The notes beneath the pieces are model-generated. The model was given only the letters and a program-made list of their open reading frames with translations. It did not search any database and was not told where the DNA came from. 46,074 bases of DNA, taken from assembly GCA_031316315.1 (NCBI GenBank), contig JADBEO010000034.1, forward strand, positions 1 to 46,074, given 5' to 3'. Below, piece by piece: positions 17,569 through 26,012 of this stretch. Numbering within the stretch: the first letter of the stretch is position 1; every line of letters starts with the position of its first letter. The translations under genes and the position numbers were made by a program. Source of the stretch: Chelatococcus sambhunathii. Lineage in GTDB: Bacteria > Pseudomonadota > Alphaproteobacteria > Rhizobiales > Methylopilaceae.

Positions 17569-18081
17569 ATGCTGAAGCCGATCCGCGTCAAACGCCTGTC
17601 CGACTTCGTGCCCGAGGCGATCGGCCCGGTCGCAGCGCGGCAGGGATTCGCCGGTGGCGAGGTCCTCGCGCGCTGGGCGGCGATCGTGGGGCCGGAGATC
17701 GCGGCGGTGGCCGCGCCCGTGAAGCTTCAGACGCCGCGGGGGAAGTCGTCCGATCCGGACGCCGCGCAGAACCGCTCCACGCTGACGCTGCGCGTCGAGG
17801 GCGCCTTCGCGCTCGAGATCCAGCATCGCTCGCGCGAGATCATCGAGCGGGTGAACGCGCATCTCGGCTGGCCCTACGTCGGCCAGGTCAAGATCCGCCA
17901 AGGCTCGCTTGCTTCGGGGAGCGGACGGCCGCCCCGCCGGGCGGCTCCTCCGGCCACCGAAGCGGAACGGGTCGCCGCGCGCGCCGCCGCGGCGTCGGTG
18001 GAGGATCCGGAGCTCGCCGAGGCGCTCGCCCGGCTTGGGGAGGCGGCGCTGGCCGCCGCACGCACGCCCCGCCGCGGCTGA
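17569..18081 (+). CDS. DUF721/DciA-like protein
   Basis: A 170-aa protein. The N-terminal 110 residues match DUF721: GFAGGEVLARWAAIVGPEIA, the TLTLRVEGAFALEIQH strand and IIERVNAHLGWPYVGQVKI. This domain is shared with DciA, the ancestral loader of replicative helicase DnaB. The C-terminus is a basic and Ala-rich tail. It heads dsbA and smc, a common order in Rhizobiales. The ATG at 17569 is preferred to one at 17530, which lies inside the promoter region. The helicase role for this short form is inference. Confidence 0.8.
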   Translation: MLKPIRVKRLSDFVPEAIGPVAARQGFAGGEVLARWAAIVGPEIAAVAAPVKLQTPRGKSSDPDAAQNRSTLTLRVEGAFALEIQHRSREIIERVNAHLGWPYVGQVKIRQGSLASGSGRPPRRAAPPATEAERVAARAAAASVEDPELAEALARLGEAALAAARTPRRG

Positions 18082-18256
18082 CCGGCGGACCCGCCAAATT
18101 ACGGGAGCGTGACAGGCCGGCTTGCCGCCCGGCTTGCTTAGGCCACATTCCTCTTGCGAAAAGGCGGGAACCTCGCGACCTTCCGCGCCTCCGGACGCCG
18201 AGAGCGTCGCTTCGAAGACGCGCCGAAACGAGCGCTCCGACCCAAGGACCCGTCAC

Positions 18257-18937
18257 GTGAGCCTGACGACCAGCATCACCCGCCGCAGCCTGCTCGAAAG
18301 CGCCGCCCTCGCAACAGTCGGCCTCGCCGCCCTGTCGCTGTTCCCGAGGCTCGGCGTCGCCCCGTCCGCATTCTCGCAGGCGCCGAGCGCCGAGGAGCTC
18401 GCCGTCACCGGCAAGCTGCCCGAGATGGCCGAGGGCAAGCCGGACGCGCCCGTCACCATCATCGAATACGCCTCGATGACCTGCGGCCACTGCGCCCAGT
18501 TCGCGGCGCAGACCTTCCCGAAGCTGAAGTCCGAATACATCGACACCGGCAAGGTGCGCTTCATCCTGCGGGAGTTCCCGCTCGACCCGCTCGCCGCCGC
18601 CGGCTTCATGATCGCCCGCTGCGCCGGCGACGACAAATACTTCGCCGTCGTCGACCTGCTGTTCAAGGAGCAGAAGAGCTGGGCCTATTCCGACAAGCCG
18701 GTCGAGGGGCTGCAGAATCTGGTGAAGCAGGTCGGATTCTCACAGCAAAGCTTCGAGGAGTGCTTGCAGAATCAGGAGATGCTCGATGGAGTGAACGAGG
18801 TTCGCCAGCGCGCGGCCGAGAAGTTCGGGGTCAACTCGACGCCGACCTTCTTCATCAACGGCAAGATCCAGCGCGGGGCGCTGACGTTTGAGAACCTCAA
18901 GCAGATCCTGGACCCGCTCGTGGAGAAGAAGAGCTGA
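18257..18937 (+). CDS. DsbA-family thiol:disulfide oxidoreductase with Tat-like signal
   Basis: About 226 aa. A GTG at 18257 gives an N-terminus with twin arginines (SITRRSLLES) and a hydrophobic stretch (LATVGLAALSLFP), so export by Tat is likely. The thioredoxin fold carries the active-site MTCGHC and the cis-Pro loop STPTFFING, with the helical insertion typical of DsbA. It should form or isomerise disulphides in the periplasm. The longer open frame from 18122 is rejected because the extension is Arg/Ser-rich. Confidence 0.9.
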   Translation: MSLTTSITRRSLLESAALATVGLAALSLFPRLGVAPSAFSQAPSAEELAVTGKLPEMAEGKPDAPVTIIEYASMTCGHCAQFAAQTFPKLKSEYIDTGKVRFILREFPLDPLAAAGFMIARCAGDDKYFAVVDLLFKEQKSWAYSDKPVEGLQNLVKQVGFSQQSFEECLQNQEMLDGVNEVRQRAAEKFGVNSTPTFFINGKIQRGALTFENLKQILDPLVEKKS

Positions 18938-18967
18938 GCTTTTCGGTCTCCCGAGGAAAGCTCGGGC

Positions 18968-19048
18968 GTCATCGCCGGGCTTGACCCGGCGATCCATCGA
19001 GCGCGGACGCGCTCGGGGATGGATGCCCGGATCAAGTCCGGGCATGAC
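18968..19048. repeat. CCGGGCTTGACCCGG-type intergenic mosaic repeat
   Basis: An 81-bp near-palindrome: GTCATCGCCGGGCTTGA at the left and TCAAGTCCGGGCATGAC at the right, with an inner GAGCGC/GCGCTC hairpin. It lies between dsbA and smc. Similar mosaic elements are widespread in Rhizobiales. It may act on transcript stability or termination. Confidence 0.8.
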
Positions 19049-19111
19049 GGCGCGGTTCAGTTTGAACGGATCGCGCTCTAGCAACGGGCCGCTGCTCGAA
19101 GGTGGCGCGCG

Positions 19112-22100
19112 ATGAACTTCACGCGGCTGCGCCTCGCGGGCTTCAAGACCTTCGTCGATCCGGTCGACGCGCCGATCGAGCCGGGCCTGACCGGCATCGT
19201 CGGCCCGAACGGCTGCGGCAAGTCGAACCTCGTCGAGGCGCTGCGCTGGGTGATGGGCGAAAGCTCGTTCAAATCGCTGCGCGCCTCGGGCATGGAGGAC
19301 GTCATCTTCGCCGGCTCCAGCAGCCGGCCGGCGCGCAACCACGCCGAAGTCTCCCTCACCCTCGACAACGCCTCCGGCCGCGCGCCGGCGCCCTATGAGG
19401 CCGCCGCCGAAATCGAGGTCTCGCGCAAGATCTCCCGGGGGCTAGGCTCGGCCTACCGCATCAACGGACGCGAGGTCCGCGCGCGCGACGTCCAGCTGCT
19501 GTTCGCGGACGCCTCCTCCGGCGCGCGCTCGCCCTCGATGGTCGGCCAGGGCCGCGTCGGCGAGATCATCAACGCCAGGCCCGACCAGCGCCGCCGCATC
19601 CTTGAGGAAGCCGCCGGCATCGCCGGCCTGCACCAGCGCCGCCGCGAGGCCGAGCAGCGGCTCGAAGGCGCGGAACAGAACCTCGCCCGGGTCGAGGACG
19701 TGCTCGGCCAGCTCGCCGGCCGAATCGAGGGCCTGAAGAAGCAGGCGCGCAGCGCTGAGCGCTACCGCCAGCTCAGCGAGGAGATCCAGACGGCGGAAGG
19801 CCTGTCGCTGCTCGCGCGGCATGCGGCCGACGCGGCCGGCACGCAGTCGGCGGAAACCGCCGAGACGGAGGCGCTCGCGGCGGTCGCCGAGGCGACCCGC
19901 CTGCAGGGCGAGGCGGCGCGCGCCGAGGCCGTCTCCGCCCATGCGCTCGAACCCGCCCGCCACGCGGCCGCGGAGGCGGAGGCCGCGCTTCGCCGGATCG
20001 CGCTCAAGGCCGGCGAGCTCGAAGGCGAGGAAGGCCGCGCCCGCGCCCGGCTCGCGGAACTCGCCGCCCGGCTCGCGCAGATCGAGGGCGACGTCGCGCG
20101 CGAAGGCGGGCTCGGCGAGGACGCCGCCGCCGCGCTGGCGCGGGTCGAAGCGGCGCTCGCGGAGTTCTCCGACGCAGCCGCCACGCCCTCGGACGAAGCC
20201 GAGCGCGCCGCGCTGTCGGAGGCGGAGCAGGCGGTCGCGAAGCACGAGGCCGCTCTCGCGGAGGCCACGGAGGCGCAGGCCGCGCGCGTCGCGGAGCGCC
20301 GCGACCTGGAACGTCGGCGGCAGGAGCAGGGCGACCGGATCGCGCGGCTGAACCTCGAGGCGGCGGGCCTTGCGAGCGAGGCGGCGGCGCTCAATCTGGA
20401 GGCCAGCCGCAACGGCGACGTCGACGCCCTCGGCGCGCGGTTCGATGCGGAGCGGGCGCGCAGCCGGGACGCCGACCGCGCCGTCGAGGCGGCCGAGGCC
20501 GCTCATGCCGCCGCGCGGGCGGCGGAGGCGCAGGCCCGGCGTCCTGCGGGCGAGGCGACGTCGCGCGCCGAGCGCGCGCTCGCCGAGGCGCGGGCGCTCG
20601 CCAAGCTCGTGGCCGACGTTCCGGGCCGCGCCTATCCGCCGGCCGTCGAGCTCCTGGTCGTCGATCCCGGCTACGAGGTCGCGCTCGGCGCGGCCCTCGG
20701 CGACGATCTCGACGCGGCCGTCGACGCGCGCGCGCCCGCACACTGGGCGGCGACCGAGGCCGCCGGCGACCCCCCGCTGCCCGCGGGGATCGACACCCTC
20801 GCCGAGCATGTCGTCGCCCCCGCCGAACTCTCCCGGCGGCTCGCCCAGATCGGCGTCGTCGCGCGCGCCGACGGCCCGCGGCTTCGCGCCATGTTGAAAC
20901 CCGGCCAGCGGCTCGTCAGCCGCGAGGGCGACCTGTGGCGCTGGGACGGGCTGACGCTCGGCGCCGACGCGCCGACGCCCGCCGCGCGCCGGCTCGCCGA
21001 GAAGAACCGCCTCGGCGCCGTCGAGCGGGCCGCGGCGGAGGCCAGCGCCGAACGGGACCGGCTGCGCGCCGCGGCGGAGACTGCGCGCGCGAAGGCCGCG
21101 CAGGCCGCCAACGCCGAACGCTCGGCGCGGGAGGAAGCGAAGGCCCGGCGCGCCGCTGTCGAGACGGCGCGCGAAGCCCATGTCGCGGCGGAGCGCGCGG
21201 TCGCGCGGGTCGCGGCGCGCCTCTCCGCCGTCGAGGAGGCGCGGGCGCGAATCGCGGCTCAACTCGACGAGGCGCGGGCCGCAGCGGGCGAGGTCGAGAC
21301 CCGTCTCGGCGCGCTTCCCGAGCCAGGCGCGGACATCGATCTCTCCGAACTGAAGGCGGCCGTCGCCCAGGCGCGACGAGAGGCCGCCGAGCGCCGCGCC
21401 TCGCTGGAAGCCCGCGCGGCGGAGGCGCGTCGCCGCGCGGCCCGGCTGAAGGAGCTTCACGCCGAGCGCGAGGCCTGGAGGAGGCGCCGCGAGGGCGCGA
21501 CTGCGCGCCTCGCCGATCTCGCGAGCCGCCGGACCGAGGCCGAGGCCGAGCGGCTTCGCCTCGCCGAGCGTCCTGACGAACTCGCCGCGGAGCGCATTCG
21601 GCTGCGTGTTACGCTCGACGGCGCGGAGAAATCCGCACGCGCCGCGGCCGAAGCATTCACCGCCGCCGAGAGCCTTCACCGCGAGGCCGAACGAGCCGCC
21701 CGCACCTGCCTCGACCGGCTGTCGCAGGCCCGCGAGGCCGCAGCCCGCGCCGGCGCGAAACTGGAAGCGGCGCGCGAAAAGGCGTCCGCCGCCGCGCAGC
21801 GCATCATGGAGGCGCGCGGCCTGACGCCGGGCGAGCTTGCGGCCTCGCTCGCCGGCGTTCCGCGGGAAACGTCGGAGGAGATCGAGGCGAGGCTTTCGCG
21901 CGCTCTCGCTGCTCGCGAGCGCCTTGGGCCGGTGAACCTGCGCGCGGAGCAGGACCTCGCCGAAGCGGAGGAGGCGACCAAAACCCTCTCCGCGGAGCGC
22001 GAGGACCTGACCGAGGCGATCGCGCGCCTCAGGGCCGCGGTCCGCTCGCTGAACAGCGAAGGTCGGGGCCGGCTGCTGTCGGCCTTCGAGCGGGTCGACG

Positions 22101-22549
22101 CCAATTTCCGGACCCTGTTCCAAAAACTGTTCGAGGGCGGCGAGGCTCGGCTTGAACTGGTCGAATCCGACGATCCGCTGGAGGCGGGCCTCGAGGTGAT
22201 CGCTCGCCCGCCCGGCAAGAAGCCCCAGACGCTGTCGCTGCTCTCCGGCGGCGAGCAGGCGCTGACGGCGCTCGCCCTCGTCTTCGCGGTGTTCCTGACG
22301 AATCCCGCGCCGGTCTGCGTGCTCGACGAGGTGGACGCGCCGCTGGACGACGCGAATGTCGAGCGCTTCTGCGCCCTGCTTGCCGACATGTCGTCGATCA
22401 CGACGACGCGCTTCCTGACCGTGACGCACAATCCGATCACCATGGCGCATATGGACCGGCTGCTCGGCGTCACCATGTCCGAGCGCGGCGTGAGCCAGCT
22501 GGTCTCGGTCGACCTGCAGACCGCCGAACGGCTCGCGGAGGCCGTATAG
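19112..22549 (+). CDS. smc: Chromosome segregation ATPase SMC
   Basis: A 1145-aa SMC protein, near the family length. The N-terminal head has the Walker A motif GPNGCGKSN (residues 31-39). Two long Ala/Glu/Arg-rich coiled coils flank a hinge near residues 490-620. The C-terminal head has the signature LSGGEQALTALAL and Walker B VCVLDEVDAPLDD. It entraps DNA as a dimer with ScpA/ScpB to organise and segregate chromosomes. The coiled coils are extremely G+C-rich, which produces very long open frames on the other strand. Confidence 0.97.
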   Translation: MNFTRLRLAGFKTFVDPVDAPIEPGLTGIVGPNGCGKSNLVEALRWVMGESSFKSLRASGMEDVIFAGSSSRPARNHAEVSLTLDNASGRAPAPYEAAAEIEVSRKISRGLGSAYRINGREVRARDVQLLFADASSGARSPSMVGQGRVGEIINARPDQRRRILEEAAGIAGLHQRRREAEQRLEGAEQNLARVEDVLGQLAGRIEGLKKQARSAERYRQLSEEIQTAEGLSLLARHAADAAGTQSAETAETEALAAVAEATRLQGEAARAEAVSAHALEPARHAAAEAEAALRRIALKAGELEGEEGRARARLAELAARLAQIEGDVAREGGLGEDAAAALARVEAALAEFSDAAATPSDEAERAALSEAEQAVAKHEAALAEATEAQAARVAERRDLERRRQEQGDRIARLNLEAAGLASEAAALNLEASRNGDVDALGARFDAERARSRDADRAVEAAEAAHAAARAAEAQARRPAGEATSRAERALAEARALAKLVADVPGRAYPPAVELLVVDPGYEVALGAALGDDLDAAVDARAPAHWAATEAAGDPPLPAGIDTLAEHVVAPAELSRRLAQIGVVARADGPRLRAMLKPGQRLVSREGDLWRWDGLTLGADAPTPAARRLAEKNRLGAVERAAAEASAERDRLRAAAETARAKAAQAANAERSAREEAKARRAAVETAREAHVAAERAVARVAARLSAVEEARARIAAQLDEARAAAGEVETRLGALPEPGADIDLSELKAAVAQARREAAERRASLEARAAEARRRAARLKELHAEREAWRRRREGATARLADLASRRTEAEAERLRLAERPDELAAERIRLRVTLDGAEKSARAAAEAFTAAESLHREAERAARTCLDRLSQAREAAARAGAKLEAAREKASAAAQRIMEARGLTPGELAASLAGVPRETSEEIEARLSRALAARERLGPVNLRAEQDLAEAEEATKTLSAEREDLTEAIARLRAAVRSLNSEGRGRLLSAFERVDANFRTLFQKLFEGGEARLELVESDDPLEAGLEVIARPPGKKPQTLSLLSGGEQALTALALVFAVFLTNPAPVCVLDEVDAPLDDANVERFCALLADMSSITTTRFLTVTHNPITMAHMDRLLGVTMSERGVSQLVSVDLQTAERLAEAV

Positions 22550-22649
22550 CGCCGCGTCGAAGACCGCGCCGGGTCGCGAGGCCGGCGCCGGCCGCACGAC
22601 ATTCCTGGCCACAACTCGCCGCGACCTTTAGACGATAACCGCCGCGAAG

Positions 22650-22665
22650 GTCTGTTTGTACAGAC
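22650..22665. promoter_or_regulatory. Palindrome upstream of the atp promoter
   Basis: GTCTGT (22650-22655) and ACAGAC (22660-22665) are perfect arms around TTGT. It lies about 33 bp upstream of the -35 box of the Fo operon, a position suited to an activator site. Confidence 0.35.
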
Positions 22666-22697
22666 ACATCAAGAACTTAGCGCTTTGCGGCGGAACC

Positions 22698-22726
22698 TTG
22701 ACACGCCAGAGCCCGAAAACTAGGGT
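22698..22726 (+). promoter_or_regulatory. Promoter of the ATP synthase Fo operon
   Basis: A consensus TTGACA -35 box (22698-22703) is followed after exactly 17 nt by TAGGGT (22721-22726) as -10. Transcription would start near 22733 and leave a leader of about 70 nt before atpI. This is the clearest housekeeping-type promoter in the window. Confidence 0.65.
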
Positions 22727-22800
22727 GCGCGCGATTTTCGGGGGCGGTCGGTCGCTCCGGGGGTTCGTCGCGATCGGCGCGCCAAGTCGCAAGGCTCTGG

Positions 22801-23154
22801 ATGTCGCAGGATCCCGACCGAAGTCCCGAACCGGCCCGCCCTGAGGACGACGGCGCATTGTCCGAGCGGCTCGCCCGGCTGGACAAAGCGCTGAAGCGGC
22901 GGTCGGACCCGGGCGGGACCGGTGACGCCGGGGCTCCCGCGCGGAGCTCCGACGCCAAAGGTCTCGCCATAGCCTTGCGCATGGGGTCCGAGTTCATCGC
23001 CGCGGTCATCGTCGGCGGCGCGATCGGATGGGGCATAGACCGCCTCGCCGGATCGAGCCCCTGGGGCATGATCGTCTTCCTGTTGCTCGGCTTCGCGGCG
23101 GGCGTGCTGAACGTCCTGCGTTCGGCCGGTCTTGTCAGGAAGCCGGGAGACTGA
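22801..23154 (+). CDS. atpI: ATP synthase protein I
   Basis: A 117-aa protein. A charged, disordered N-terminal half precedes two membrane helices (FIAAVIVGGAIGWGIDRL and GMIVFLLLGFAAGVLNVL). AtpI helps assemble the c-ring and may take part in Mg2+ handling. First gene of the Fo operon, as is usual in alphaproteobacteria. Confidence 0.92.
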   Translation: MSQDPDRSPEPARPEDDGALSERLARLDKALKRRSDPGGTGDAGAPARSSDAKGLAIALRMGSEFIAAVIVGGAIGWGIDRLAGSSPWGMIVFLLLGFAAGVLNVLRSAGLVRKPGD

Positions 23155-23223
23155 CGCGGGCCGAACGGCCCTTTGGGATTACACGGCGCCTTCGAGCGTC
23201 GCGACGAGGAAGCTCAGGAACCG

Positions 23224-23973
23224 ATGGCCGGCGAATCCCCCGACCCAATTCACCAGTTCAACATCGTTCCGCTGATCGGCGACGGTCCCCTCGCATTCAC
23301 CAATTCCGCGCTGTTCATGGCGATCACCACCGCGGTGATCATCGGCTTCCTGCTGCTCGCGACCTCGAGCCGCACGCTGGTGCCGAGCCGCCTGCAGTCG
23401 CTCGCCGAGGTCGGCTACGAGTTCGTCGCTAAGACGGTAAGAGACTCCGCGGGCAACGAGGGGATGAAGTTCTTCCCCTTCGTGTTCTCGCTGTTCATGT
23501 TCATCCTGGTCTCGAACATGCTCGGCCTAATTCCGTACACCTTCACGGTGGCGAGCCATCTGATCGTGACCTTCGCGCTCGCGATGGCGGTGTTCCTCAC
23601 CGTCATCGTCTACGGCTTCATGAAGAACGGCACGCACTTCCTGAAGCTGTTCGTGCCTTCGGGCATCCCGGGCTACATCCTGCCGCTGGTGGTGCTGATC
23701 GAGATCATCTCGTTCTTCTCGCGGCCGATCAGCCTCAGCGTCCGTCTGTTCGCCAACATGCTGGCGGGCCACATCACGCTGAAGGTGTTCGCCGGCTTCG
23801 TGACGATGCTGAGCGGCGCGCTCGGCGCGGTCGGGCTGCTGGTCGGCATCCTGCCGCTGCTGCTCGCCGTCGCGATCACGGGCCTCGAGCTGCTGGTCGC
23901 CTTCCTGCAGGCCTACGTCTTCACGATCCTGACCTGCATCTATCTCAACGACGCGATTCACCCCGGCCACTGA
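23224..23973 (+). CDS. atpB: ATP synthase Fo subunit a
   Basis: A 249-aa membrane protein forming the two proton half-channels against the c-ring. The essential arginine is in [14 protein letters not shown], and the penultimate helix shows the expected [15 protein letters not shown]. The ATG at 23224 is chosen with AGGAA just upstream; an upstream ATG at 23173 would add a charged, non-homologous leader. It lies 69 bp after atpI. Confidence 0.96.
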   Translation: MAGESPDPIHQFNIVPLIGDGPLAFTNSALFMAITTAVIIGFLLLATSSRTLVPSRLQSLAEVGYEFVAKTVRDSAGNEGMKFFPFVFSLFMFILVSNMLGLIPYTFTVASHLIVTFALAMAVFLTVIVYGFMKNGTHFLKLFVPSGIPGYILPLVVLIEIISFFSRPISLSVRLFANMLAGHITLKVFAGFVTMLSGALGAVGLLVGILPLLLAVAITGLELLVAFLQAYVFTILTCIYLNDAIHPGH

Positions 23974-24279
<306 letters not shown>

Positions 24280-24350
24280 ACCCCGGCGTTCGTTCGAAAA
24301 CGGCCGCGCGGCGCCGTCCCGGCGTCGCGTGAGCCCACGGAAACGGCGTG

Positions 24351-25013
24351 ATGTTCGACAAGATCGGCCCCACCAGCCTCTACGTCCTGTCGCAGGACGA
24401 TCCTGACGCTCCGGTCCTGCACATGGCCGCGGCACAGGATGCGCGTATCCCGACGGACACTCACGTCCCCGGCGAGACCCATGCGACGACCGAAGCGCAT
24501 GGCGGCGCGGAGGGCCACAAGGGGCCGTTCCCGCCCTTCGACAGCTCGAACTTCGCAGGCCAGCTGTTCTGGCTCGCCATCTTCTTCGGCGTATTGCTAT
24601 TCGTGATGGCCAAGGTCGCGCTGCCGCGGCTGAGGAACATCGTCGAGGGTCGCGCGGAGCGAATCTCAAGCGACCTCGCGGAGGCGAACCGCCTCAAGAA
24701 GGAAACCGACGACGCGATCGCGGCCTATGAGAAGACGCTGGGCGACGCCCGCGCCGAGGGCCATCGCATCGCCGCGGACACGCATGAGAAGGTCGCGCGC
24801 GAGGCCGACGAGCACCGCAAGGGGCTGGAGAGCGAGCTCAACGCCAAGCTCGAGGCGTCCGAGACGCAGATCGCCGCGACCAAGTCGGCCGCGCTCGGCA
24901 ACGTCCGCGGCATCGCGGTCGACGCCGCCGCCGCCATCGTCGAGCGCCTGACCGGACGGCCTGCGGCCGGCCCGGATATCGAGCGGGCGGTCGACGCCTC
25001 GCTCGCGAACTGA
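24351..25013 (+). CDS. atpG: ATP synthase Fo subunit b' with an extended N-terminus
   Basis: About 220 aa. The membrane helix (FWLAIFFGVLLFVMAKVALP) is preceded by roughly 65 residues rich in His, Thr, Asp and Glu (THVPGETHATTEAHGGAEGH), longer than in canonical b' subunits. A long helical stalk follows (ERISSDLAEANRLKKETDDA). It pairs with b to form the peripheral stalk. GTG at 24348 and ATG at 24351 are adjacent; an internal ATG at 24423 would give a more usual length but has no ribosome-binding site. Confidence 0.9.
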   Translation: MFDKIGPTSLYVLSQDDPDAPVLHMAAAQDARIPTDTHVPGETHATTEAHGGAEGHKGPFPPFDSSNFAGQLFWLAIFFGVLLFVMAKVALPRLRNIVEGRAERISSDLAEANRLKKETDDAIAAYEKTLGDARAEGHRIAADTHEKVAREADEHRKGLESELNAKLEASETQIAATKSAALGNVRGIAVDAAAAIVERLTGRPAAGPDIERAVDASLAN

Positions 25014-25025
25014 CGGGAGACGACG

Positions 25026-25508
25026 ATGGGCAGCGCTGAATTCTGGGTCCTGGTCGCCTTCGTCCTGTTCGTCGCGCTGCTGGTCTATGTCGGCGCGCCG
25101 GCCAAGATCGTCGCCGCGCTCGACAGCCGCGCCAACAAGATCAAGGCCGAGCTCGACGAGGCTCGCGCGCTTCGCGAGGAGGCGGCGCAGGTTCTCGCCG
25201 ACTACAAGCGCAAGCGCGCGGAGGCCGAGACCGAGGCGCAGGCGATCGTCGAGGCCGCCAGGAAGGACGCCGTCGCCTATGCAGCGGACGCCAAGGCCAA
25301 GGCCGAGGAGTTCGTCGCCCGCCGCACCAGGGCCGCCGAGCAGAAGATCGCGCTGGCCGAAAGCCAGGCCGTCGCGGAAGTGCGCGCCGCCGCCGCCGAC
25401 GCGGCCGTCGCGGCCGCCGAGAAGGTGCTTTCCGGCCAGGCCAAGGGCGAACTTGGCGACAACCTGTTCGACAAGGGCCTTTCGGAAGTCCGCGCCAAGC
25501 TCAACTGA
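25026..25508 (+). CDS. atpF: ATP synthase Fo subunit b
   Basis: A 160-aa protein: a single N-terminal membrane helix (FWVLVAFVLFVALLVYVG) and a long charged coiled coil (IKAELDEARALREEAAQVL) forming the stator stalk with b'. GGGAG precedes the ATG, 12 bp after the b' stop. It is the last gene of the operon; an intrinsic terminator follows. Confidence 0.95.
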   Translation: MGSAEFWVLVAFVLFVALLVYVGAPAKIVAALDSRANKIKAELDEARALREEAAQVLADYKRKRAEAETEAQAIVEAARKDAVAYAADAKAKAEEFVARRTRAAEQKIALAESQAVAEVRAAAADAAVAAAEKVLSGQAKGELGDNLFDKGLSEVRAKLN

Positions 25509-25535
25509 GCCGCGAAACTTCGAATATCCGCTCGA

Positions 25536-25560
25536 GGCCGCCTGCGAGGGCGGCCTTTTT
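25536..25560 (+). terminator. Intrinsic terminator of the atp operon
   Basis: A 7-bp stem GGCCGCC (25536-25542) / GGCGGCC (25549-25555) around TGCGAG is followed directly by TTTTT, 27 nt after the atpF stop. Confidence 0.85.
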
Positions 25561-25581
25561 CGCGTCTCGAAGGCTTGCCGG

Positions 25582-25908
25582 TCAGATTGACGCGTCCTCC
25601 TCGACGATGCGCTCCGCCGCGAACGCGTCGAAGCCCTCCAGCATCCGCGCGTTGATCCCGCACTCGGGATAGGCGCCGCGCGGCAGCCAGGCGACGACGC
25701 AGCCGCAGACCTCGCAGCGATGAAAAGCGAGATGGCGGCGACCCCACACATAGGTCTCGGTCGCGCCCTCGATCGCGACGGCGTCGACCGGGTAGTAGGC
25801 CCAGAGCGCTCCGTACCGACGACAGATCGAGCAGCGACACTCGGTGACGTTCGGCGGAGGGCCGGGCGTCGTGACGCGCACGGCGCCGCAGTGGCATCGT
25901 CCTTCCAT
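25582..25908 (-). CDS. Short GFA (Gfa/CENP-V) zinc-binding protein
   Basis: A 108-aa protein with the family's metal sites: GRCHCGAV at the start, ECRCSICRR near residue 24 and HRCEVCGC near residue 64. It is shorter than the member at 10731-11225 and lacks its acidic insertion. Substrate unknown. It is convergent with atpF. Confidence 0.85.
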   Translation of the reverse strand: MEGRCHCGAVRVTTPGPPPNVTECRCSICRRYGALWAYYPVDAVAIEGATETYVWGRRHLAFHRCEVCGCVVAWLPRGAYPECGINARMLEGFDAFAAERIVEEDASI

Positions 25909-25949
25909 TCTTCCGCCGTCTCCTGCGTCCGTCGCCGCGCGAGGCTACG

Positions 25950-25978
25950 AAAGGAAAAGGGCGGCCAAGCGGCCGCCC
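25950..25978 (-). terminator. Intrinsic terminator of the secreted-protein gene
   Basis: On the minus strand an 8-bp stem GGGCGGCC/GGCCGCCC (25971-25978 with 25959-25966, loop GCTT) is followed by TTTTCCTTT. It lies 35 bp past the stop of the gene at 26013-27011. Confidence 0.75.
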
Positions 25979-26012
25979 TCCTATCCGTCGGATGTGCTGC
26001 GTTCCCGCGCCG

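Noticed and set aside
19442-22612. 1056-aa open frame opposite smc
   Set aside because: It is the shadow of smc coiled coils in G+C-rich DNA; the composition is Arg/Gly/Leu-rich without domains, while smc shows all SMC motifs.
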